From: Verrucomicrobiales bacterium | GTDB taxonomy: Bacteria; Verrucomicrobiota; Verrucomicrobiia; Limisphaerales; J093 | Direction of reading: 5' to 3' | Assembly (NCBI GenBank): GCA_015075445.1 | Contig: JABTUJ010000025.1 | Span: forward strand, 1 to 64,000 | DNA length: 64,000 bases | Part shown: positions 59,992 to 64,000 of the stretch, in pieces | Layout of the letters: the number at the start of each line of letters is the position of its first letter | Numbering within the stretch: position 1 is the stretch's first letter | Translations under genes and position numbers: made by a program | Notes under the pieces: model-generated | Database searches by the model: none | The model's input: only the letters and a program-made list of their open reading frames with translations | What the model was told of the DNA's origin: nothing

Positions 59992-60068
59992 TGGCGCTCC
60001 CACGTGGACTTGCACCACGAACCTCCGGTTTCGCGAACCGGCGTGCAGTCTGATTGCACCTTGGGAGC
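59992..60068 (-). tRNA. Array tRNA-Arg(GCG), C33 and G55
   Basis: Acceptor GCTCCCA/TGGGAGC, D-arm GTGCA-ATCAGAC-TGCAC, anticodon arm CCGGT-TCGCGAA-ACCGG (anticodon GCG, C33), T-arm CGTGG-TGCAAGT-CCACG, G73, CCA. Confidence 0.83.
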
Positions 60069-60069
60069 T

Positions 60070-60147
60070 TGGCGTCCGTGGTCGGACTCGCACCGACTAG
60101 GGCCGGCTTGAAGGGCCGGGTGCTCGGGCTGCTTTGCATTCACGGAC
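60070..60147 (-). tRNA. Array tRNA-Glu(TTC), C33 and G55
   Basis: Acceptor GTCCGTG/CACGGAC, D-arm TGCAAAGCAGCCCGAGCA, anticodon arm CCGGC-CCTTCAA-GCCGG (anticodon TTC, C33), T-arm GTCGG-TGCGAGT-CCGAC, G73 (Glu discriminator), CCA. Confidence 0.84.
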
Positions 60148-60158
60148 AGAAATGAATG

Positions 60159-60184
60159 CCGCCCGAACGGTAAACGACGGGCGG
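60159..60184 (-). terminator. Possible hairpin terminator or processing element after rtcB
   Basis: CCGCCCG and CGGGCGG form a 7-bp stem in the 70-bp gap between the rtcB stop and the Glu tRNA. On the minus strand it is followed by CATTCATTTCT, only weakly U-rich. It could be an attenuator or a processing site between messenger and tRNA segments. Confidence 0.35.
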
Positions 60185-60217
60185 TTGTGATTATTGGGGA
60201 GCGGCGTCTTTCTCGGC

Positions 60218-61348
60218 TCAGCGGCGGAGGCCGCGAGTCTTGTACGTCAACACCGGCCGGAGCGTGGCGATCACCTGGATCAAACCGGCGTTCAGCAACG
60301 CCTCAATGACCGACTCGACCGGTTTGTAAGCCATCGGCGCTTCCTCGTAGAGCAGATCGCGGTCGCCGCAGATCACGTGACTGCCCAGCGAGGTCTGCAT
60401 CAGCTCCGTCGCACGGAACCGTTCGCGGACACGTAGACGGGTCTCGCTCCGCGCCCATTTGCGTCCGGCACCGTGCGCCAGGGACCAGGCATGCGAGGCC
60501 TCGTGCCCCGCTGGCTTCACCAGGTAGCTCAATGCTCCCCGCGAACCGGGGATTACCAATGGGGTGCCACCGGCAGTTACGGCGCCCCGGCGGTGAATCC
60601 AGAGGGTCCCACCGTTGGCCTCGACCGGCGTGACGCTGTTGTGGCAGCCGTCCCAGGCCGGCCCTCCATCGGCATCAAGCGCCTCGAGGAACCGGCGAGC
60701 GATGAGTTCACGGCTGGCCTGCGCCCAGCGCAACGCCAGATCGTGCTCCGCGCGATAGGCTTCTCCCGCCGCGGACTCGGGGTCCATGCCGTCTGTAACG
60801 TGTTCTGCCATGTGGGCACGGCAGATGGACTCGCCGTACCCGCGCGAGCCGCTGTGAACCAAAAGTGCCAAGTCGGCCTTGTTCAGGCCGGTCTTGGCGA
60901 AGGCGCCGGCGTCGTGGACGTCCTCGACAGCCTGGAGTTCGGCGAAGTGATTGCCGCCGCCCAGCGTACCCATCGAAGCGTCGAAAGGCGAGGAAGGCAG
61001 TTGGTTGTCCTGCAGCCAGCCCCCGAGATTGCCCTCCCAGCGCGTCTCCAGACTGAACGGCAACTCGGCCCACCGCTCCGACTTGGCTCTGCGGCGCGGC
61101 AGATCGGTTTGCCAGAGGGTCATCCCGCAGCCGATGTCCCCGCCGATCAGATGCGGATAGATGAGGCCTTCGGTGACGAAGGCGGCACCGACCGGCACCC
61201 TCTTGCCGGGGTGAAGGTCCGGGAAGCCGACCGCCTGCCGCACGCCGTCGAGGTTGGCGCAGGCGTAGAACTGGCGCAGCGCTTCGCCTTCCATCCACGC
61301 GCCCGGCGAAGCGATCAGGCGCACGGCAGTCTCAAGGGTGGTGTTCAT
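60218..61348 (-). CDS. rtcB: RNA ligase RtcB family protein
   Basis: The 376-residue RtcB joins RNA 2',3'-cyclic phosphate or 3'-phosphate ends to 5'-OH ends using GTP and Mn2+, repairing RNAs cut by toxins such as tRNA anticodon nucleases. All catalytic positions are visible: DIGCGM (Asp71, Cys74), GGGNHF (Asn133, His134), VHSGSRG (His165), LWIHRRGA (His252) and the guanylylated His in LAHGAGRKWAR (His292). The C-terminal YEEAPMAYKPVESVIEAL is typical. It is slightly shorter than E. coli RtcB. It lies between the Glu and Phe tRNA genes, co-directional with the array. Confidence 0.95.
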   Translation of the reverse strand: MNTTLETAVRLIASPGAWMEGEALRQFYACANLDGVRQAVGFPDLHPGKRVPVGAAFVTEGLIYPHLIGGDIGCGMTLWQTDLPRRRAKSERWAELPFSLETRWEGNLGGWLQDNQLPSSPFDASMGTLGGGNHFAELQAVEDVHDAGAFAKTGLNKADLALLVHSGSRGYGESICRAHMAEHVTDGMDPESAAGEAYRAEHDLALRWAQASRELIARRFLEALDADGGPAWDGCHNSVTPVEANGGTLWIHRRGAVTAGGTPLVIPGSRGALSYLVKPAGHEASHAWSLAHGAGRKWARSETRLRVRERFRATELMQTSLGSHVICGDRDLLYEEAPMAYKPVESVIEALLNAGLIQVIATLRPVLTYKTRGLRR

Positions 61349-61394
61349 GGTGGGGGGAGCGGATGCAGGGTGTCGGCGCGGACTTCCGGAGCAA

Positions 61395-61470
61395 TGGCCA
61401 CTGGAGTCGGGATCGCACCGACACCTCCGGCTTTTCAGACCGGCGTGCAGACTGCCTACACCATCCAGTG
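61395..61470 (-). tRNA. Array tRNA-Phe(GAA), G55
   Basis: Acceptor CACTGGA/TCCAGTG, D-arm GTGTAGGCAGTCTGCAC, anticodon arm CCGGT-CTGAAAA-GCCGG (anticodon GAA, U33), T-arm GTCGG-TGCGATC-CCGAC, G73, CCA. It duplicates the specificity of the normal tRNA-Phe at 52752 but shares little sequence with it outside the anticodon. Confidence 0.85.
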
Positions 61471-61477
61471 CAAAGCT

Positions 61478-61551
61478 TGGTCGTCCCGGCCGGTAACGCT
61501 CCGGCGTCCTCCGCTTATCAACCGGGCGCTCTGCTTATGAGCTGCGGGACG
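61478..61551 (-). tRNA. Array tRNA-Ile(GAT), AGCGTTA T-loop
   Basis: Acceptor CGTCCCG/CGGGACG, D-arm GCTCATAAGCAGAGC, anticodon region CCCGG-TTGATAA-GCGGA (anticodon GAT, U33; only three central pairs), T-arm GCCGG-AGCGTTA-CCGGC, A73, CCA. Confidence 0.75.
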
Positions 61552-61601
61552 TGAGAGGGAACCGGGAAGCGCCCACAAGGAACGCTTCCCAGTGATGGGG
61601 C

Positions 61602-62432
61602 TTAATCGAGGAACGCCACGTTGGCCATCGTCCGGCTCTGGGTCTCGGTGTTCATGAGCACCCGGTGCCAGCACGGCAGCGTGATCGTCGCATGGTCGGG
61701 GTGACGCACCGCGCCACGGGCATACACGCCCGCGTCGCGCACCATCACCCGCCAGCCCATGCGGGCACGCTCGGGACGTTCGCGCACATACTGCTGGTAT
61801 TCCCCCTCGGTCAGGCCGTTGGGGAACTCGGAGCAGACATGGACGCGGGTGCCCCCGGTGCGGGCCAGCTCCTCCACCTCGTGCGGCTTGCCCCGACCAC
61901 GGCGGATGGGTTCGTCCCGCAGCACCCGGACCGGTTCGATGACCAGCTCGGGGGCGGGCAGGAAGAACCACTCTCCCTGGCGGCGGAACGCCGGGTTGCG
62001 CCGGCGATGGCGCTGGCGGTTGTCCAGACCCTCGCGGACCTGGGCCGCCTGCACCTCGTCGGGTTTCAGCGATTCCATCGCGTCGGTCACGTTCGACACG
62101 CGACCGGGCACCGCGGCGACGAACCAGTGGCGTTCGTCGTGGCCGCAGAGGAAACGGTCGGTCTGCGGCTGGTCGGTGACCTTGCGGGCCAGGAGCAGCA
62201 AGTGGCGCTGCTCGGGCTTCGCGTTGAGGACAGTGAAGTCCACGGCCTCGGCCAGATGGGTGGGGAGGCGGAGTTCAAAGAACTCACCCCGGCGATCGCG
62301 TTGGATGTCGATCGCATAATCCACCGGGTTCAGCCAATGCCGTTCTCCTTGCTGCCAGCGCGAGGGGATGGCGCGCACCTTGAGGCGCGCGCCCATGGCG
62401 GCGAACTTCGATTCGATGTGTTCAAGTTTCAT
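61602..62432 (-). CDS. Unrecognised protein of the tRNA array
   Basis: This 276-residue soluble protein has no signal peptide or membrane helix and no family I recognise. The N-terminal third is beta-rich (YAIDIQRDRRGEFFELRLP; HLLLLARKVTD). The centre has RFLCGHDERHWFVAAVP followed by a helical region with SVTDAMESLKP-like sequence (VSNVTDAMESLKPDEVQAAQ). The C-terminal part contains VYARGAVRHPDHATITLPCW, then HRVLMNTET. Conserved-looking Cys/His pairs (CGHDERHW; HPDH; CWHRV) could bind metal or act in catalysis. Being inside the array next to rtcB, a role in tRNA sensing or processing is plausible but unproven. Confidence 0.75.
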   Translation of the reverse strand: MKLEHIESKFAAMGARLKVRAIPSRWQQGERHWLNPVDYAIDIQRDRRGEFFELRLPTHLAEAVDFTVLNAKPEQRHLLLLARKVTDQPQTDRFLCGHDERHWFVAAVPGRVSNVTDAMESLKPDEVQAAQVREGLDNRQRHRRRNPAFRRQGEWFFLPAPELVIEPVRVLRDEPIRRGRGKPHEVEELARTGGTRVHVCSEFPNGLTEGEYQQYVRERPERARMGWRVMVRDAGVYARGAVRHPDHATITLPCWHRVLMNTETQSRTMANVAFLD

Positions 62433-62630
62433 ACGGGATTCGGATTGGACCGGCGCGGCTGGGGCGGTAGGTCGCCCCCGGTCGGCGCAGTCCGGGTTTC
62501 AGTTTGGCGTTCGGCTTGAACGCCCTTCGGATGAGCAAACGGTTTGGGAACCGGATCATGGGCTTGAGCATGGGTTGCCATTTTTGGGTTCTGAGTTGGC
62601 CCGTCGAGCGGCAGCTCGAGGAGCGGAGAC

Positions 62631-62720
62631 TGGCGGAAGGCGCGGGTACTGCCCCCGCCCCGGCTTGCGCCGGTCCTGTTTTCGAGACAGGTGCAGCCAG
62701 CTTGGATCTGCCTGCCTTCC
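62631..62720 (-). tRNA. Array tRNA-Ser(CGA), class II, GGCAGTA T-loop
   Basis: Acceptor GGAAGGC/GCCTTCC, anticodon arm CCTGT-CTCGAAA-ACAGG (anticodon CGA, U33), long variable arm CCGGC-GCAA-GCCGG with a GNRA loop, T-arm GCGGG-GGCAGTA-CCCGC, G73, CCA. Long arm and G73 fit Ser identity. Confidence 0.86.
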
Positions 62721-62726
62721 GGGAAA

Positions 62727-62814
62727 TGGCTGCTCAGGCTGGATTCGCACCAGCACCGTCCCGGGTAACTTCCCGCAGACAACGGGTTGCTCCGCTGGTT
62801 TGAGCTACGGGTCC
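62727..62814 (-). tRNA. Array Asp-like tRNA (GTC), unpaired acceptor
   Basis: The 3' part is good: T-arm GCTGG-TGCGAAT-CCAGC, then CTGAGCA, G73, CCA. The D-arm GCTCAAACCAGCGGAGC and anticodon hairpin CCCG-TTGTCTG-CGGG (anticodon GTC, U33) are also clear, but the 5' strand GGACCCG does not pair with CTGAGCA. The variable region is 15 nt. It is degenerate, or perhaps two genes have fused. Confidence 0.6.
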
Positions 62815-62817
62815 AAA

Positions 62818-62905
62818 TGGTGGGAAGTGCTGGTAACGCTCCAGTCGTCGCTTCCGGCTTGTTGGGTGGCACCCGGGTTACGGCCGGGCCGCCGGGACAC
62901 TTCCC
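62818..62905 (-). tRNA. Array tRNA-like element, anticodon unclear
   Basis: Acceptor GGGAAGT/ACTTCCC, T-arm ACTGG-AGCGTTA-CCAGC, A73 and CCA are clear. The middle 53 nt folds as CCCGG...CCGGG and GGGT-GCC-ACCC rather than normal D and anticodon arms. Confidence 0.6.
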
Positions 62906-62909
62906 TGTG

Positions 62910-63003
62910 AAAGGAATGGAGAAGGCAGAGTGAAGAATGTAGAACCTGCTGCCAGCGCGCAGAGGCACGTTCTGCATTCTTCATTCATCCTTCTGCCTTC
63001 GAA
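62910..63003. repeat. Array spacer with GCAGAATG-type hairpin repeat, copy 2
   Basis: GAAGGCAGAGTGAAGAATGT faces TTCTGCATTCTTCATTCATC and CCTTCTGCCTTC, forming a long imperfect hairpin. It is the same type as the spacer at 57562-57664. Confidence 0.7.
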
Positions 63004-63005
63004 AT

Positions 63006-63080
63006 TGGTGGAGTCGGCGGGTAACGCTCCCGCATGGGCCTGCTTGCGGGGCAGGTGCATTGCTTGTCTGCCACGACCCC
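63006..63080 (-). tRNA. Array tRNA-Ala(CGC) with G3-U70, C33
   Basis: Acceptor GGGGTCG/CGACTCC places a G3-U70 wobble pair, the universal alanyl-tRNA synthetase signal, with A73 and CCA. D-arm GCAGACAAGCAATGC, anticodon arm CCTGC-CCCGCAA-GCAGG (anticodon CGC, C33), T-arm GCGGG-AGCGTTA-CCCGC. Confidence 0.86.
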
Positions 63081-63269
63081 AAGTGAAGTCCGAAGTACGA
63101 AAGCCGAAGTCCGAAACAAGCTCGAAGTTCGAAGTCCGAATCACCGGAGCCCGTGGGTTGACTGCCCCGGTACAGCGACGCACCGTCGAGCACGCCTACC
63201 GCTTCGGGTTTCGCACTTGGGATTTCGGTATTCCTTCGAACTTCGGATTTCGGACTCGGGACTTGGAAT
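63081..63269. repeat. Inverted simple repeats of the TTCGAAGTCCGAA type
   Basis: GAAGTCCGAAGTACGAAAGC-type sequence (63086-63139) faces TTCGAACTTCGGATTTCGGA (63234-63253). The motif resembles the tandem repeat in the gspG leader at 33222. Between the arms lies unassigned DNA that may hold one decayed tRNA-like element. Confidence 0.65.
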
Positions 63270-63343
63270 TGGCAGGCAGCCTCGGTGCTGCCCCGAGCGG
63301 GTTGGGTTTTGGAGACCCGGCAGCGCGAGCGGGCGCGCGGCCT
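63270..63343 (-). tRNA. Array tRNA-Trp(CCA), GGCAGCA T-loop
   Basis: Acceptor AGGCCGC/GCTGCCT (one mismatch), anticodon hairpin GGGT-CTCCAAA-ACCC (anticodon CCA, U33), T-arm CTCGG-GGCAGCA-CCGAG, G73, CCA encoded. A1-U72 and G73 match bacterial Trp identity. The T-loop equals that of the Lys(CTT) gene. Confidence 0.78.
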
Positions 63344-63348
63344 GGCGC

Positions 63349-63422
63349 TGGTGCGGCTGCCGGGAATCGCACCCGGACATGCTCCGTGGCGGGGAGCCAT
63401 TCTGCTGTTAAATCACAGCCGC
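63349..63422 (-). tRNA. Array tRNA-Gly(GCC), C33 and G55, first gene of the array
   Basis: Acceptor GCGGCTG/CAGCCGC, D-arm ATTTAACAGCAGAAT, anticodon arm GCTCC-CCGCCAC-GGAGC (anticodon GCC, C33), T-arm CCGGG-TGCGATT-CCCGG, A73 (not the U73 of normal Gly), CCA. It is the upstream-most tRNA gene. Confidence 0.83.
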
Positions 63423-63433
63423 AGAAAATCGAA

Positions 63434-63466
63434 GGGCCGGGAACACGTCGTCCGCGCTCCCGGCCC
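63434..63466 (-). terminator. Terminator-like hairpin directly before the first array tRNA
   Basis: GGGCCGGGA and TCCCGGCCC form a perfect 9-bp GC-rich stem. Read on the minus strand, it is followed by TTCGATTTTCT and, 11 bp after the stem, the start of tRNA-Gly(GCC). It could stop read-through into the array or act as an attenuator in its leader. Confidence 0.6.
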
Positions 63467-63473
63467 ACGCCAT

Positions 63474-63493
63474 TTCAACAAAGATCAAACACC
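63474..63493 (-). repeat. Right 20-bp inverted repeat bounding the tRNA array
   Basis: On the minus strand it reads GGTGTTTGATCTTTGTTGAA, identical over 20 of 20 bases to 57259-57278 in inverted orientation. It lies 51 bp upstream of the first array tRNA. Confidence 0.9.
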
Positions 63494-63768
63494 TCTTGGT
63501 GATCTCGCGATCCCAACCCGCGGTTTCACGGCGGTTGTTTCGGTGTTTAGGGGCACACCTCCTGCGAAGCCCTTCGACTGTAAATCCGGGCCAAACCCAC
63601 GTGACGTGCTTCGTGGCGACCGGAGGGCACACCCCACCGGCGGAGAACCTCGGCTCTCCCACGTCCCAATTCGTGTTGGCAGCTCCGACATCAGCTAGAT
63701 GTCGCGTCTTGTCTCACTCACCATCTCGGTCCTTTCGTTGCTCGGTTTCGCTTTCAGTGGTGCATCGG

Positions 63769-63806
63769 GAAAACAGAAAACCCTGCTCACCATCGGCAAG
63801 CAGGGT
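63769..63806 (-). terminator. Rho-independent terminator, minus strand
   Basis: CCCTGCT and AGCAGGG (63781-63787 and 63799-63805) form the stem. On the minus strand it is followed by TTTTCTGTTTT. It should end a leftward transcript arriving from beyond the right edge of the window, isolating the tRNA array from it. Confidence 0.75.
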
Positions 63807-64000
63807 TGGTAAATCTTGGTCCGCTCGGGACGCTCTCTACCTGCTTACCTTCGGCGATCTGGCCGGGGGTTATGTCCCAGGCCCTGATCGGCACTAAGGC
63901 GGAACATATAACCGCACGACCCTCCACGACGTGTCGCTTGCGCGACGACCGTCGTCGGTCTCTTGGCGGCCAAAATGTTCATGCAGGTTCGCATCGAATG

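Larger units (their letters stand above)
63423..63768. other. Leader region upstream of the tRNA array
   Basis: This stretch of about 345 bp precedes the first array tRNA and should contain its promoter. It holds a terminator-like hairpin (63434-63466) and the right inverted repeat (63474-63493). No coding family is seen. No clear sigma-70 promoter could be picked. Confidence 0.4.

Noticed and set aside
63140..63210. Another array tRNA between Ala and Trp
   Set aside because: Some stem-like segments exist (GGGCAGTCAACCC region) but no acceptor or anticodon arm could be built.
57288..63422. The idea that the array is a set of decayed housekeeping tRNA pseudogenes
   Set aside because: Acceptor, anticodon and T stems are mostly perfectly paired, CCA is kept, and the same position-55 change recurs across isotypes, which random decay would not produce.
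57288..63422. The idea that this is a phage tRNA cluster tuned to codon usage
   Set aside because: No phage structural, replication or lysis genes are near, the set spans nearly all amino acids, and RtcB and slipin are interleaved.
63541..63640. Possible plus-strand tRNA-Tyr, suggested by CTGTAAA near 63577
   Set aside because: The flanking stem has mismatches and no T-arm or acceptor pair fits. It is also opposite in orientation to the array.

Overview
The window is GC-rich bacterial DNA that looks like Verrucomicrobiota, possibly a Limisphaerales/Pedosphaera-type genome. This is inferred from gene content and repeats: the DUF5989-carbamoyltransferase-SxtJ trio, large secreted glycosidases, a complete type II secretion operon, and several families of short dispersed palindromic repeats between genes. 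No rRNA gene or taxonomic marker is present, so the assignment is an inference.

Layout. 0-16 kb holds carbohydrate and surface-related genes: a ROK kinase, an SDR dehydrogenase, a lipoprotein hydrolase, a large secreted glycosidase-like protein, a NERD membrane protein, an MFS transporter with a Tat-exported sugar isomerase, the carbamoyltransferase trio, and manA. 16-22 kb holds accA overlapped by a response regulator, a heparinase II/III-like lyase, and larB-larC. 22-37 kb is one leftward type II secretion operon (E-F-G-H-I-J-K-L-M-like-C-like-split D) ending in a histidine kinase. 37-42 kb is decayed: frameshifted genes and a graveyard of fragments from an arsenosugar-type locus. 42-52.5 kb holds a LysR regulator divergent from a P-type cation ATPase, a PQQ-propeller protein, a deleted glycosidase remnant, and a 1381-residue secreted metallopeptidase-like protein. 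At 52.75 kb a canonical tRNA-Phe(GAA) sits beside a dead tyrosine integrase.

56.4-63.5 kb is the outstanding region. All genes run leftward. Twenty-seven tRNA or tRNA-like genes surround a slipin, an RtcB RNA ligase and an unrecognised 276-residue protein, and a specialised HNH protein plus a tiny MJ1316/DUF504-like protein follow downstream. The tRNA block is enclosed by a perfect 20-bp inverted repeat (57259-57278 and 63474-63493). The anticodons cover about 18 of 20 amino acids, mostly once each. In 26 of 27 the T-loop has G at position 55 where every normal elongator has U (pseudouridine 55). Eight have C at the otherwise invariant U33. Many nevertheless keep CCA, good cloverleafs and synthetase identity elements. 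The chromosomal tRNA-Phe at 52.75 kb is canonical and serves as an internal control. My working hypothesis is a mobile-like RNA-damage cassette: a panel of charging-competent but translation-impaired decoy or sentinel tRNAs carried with RNA repair enzymes. The structures are seen in the sequence; the function is inference.
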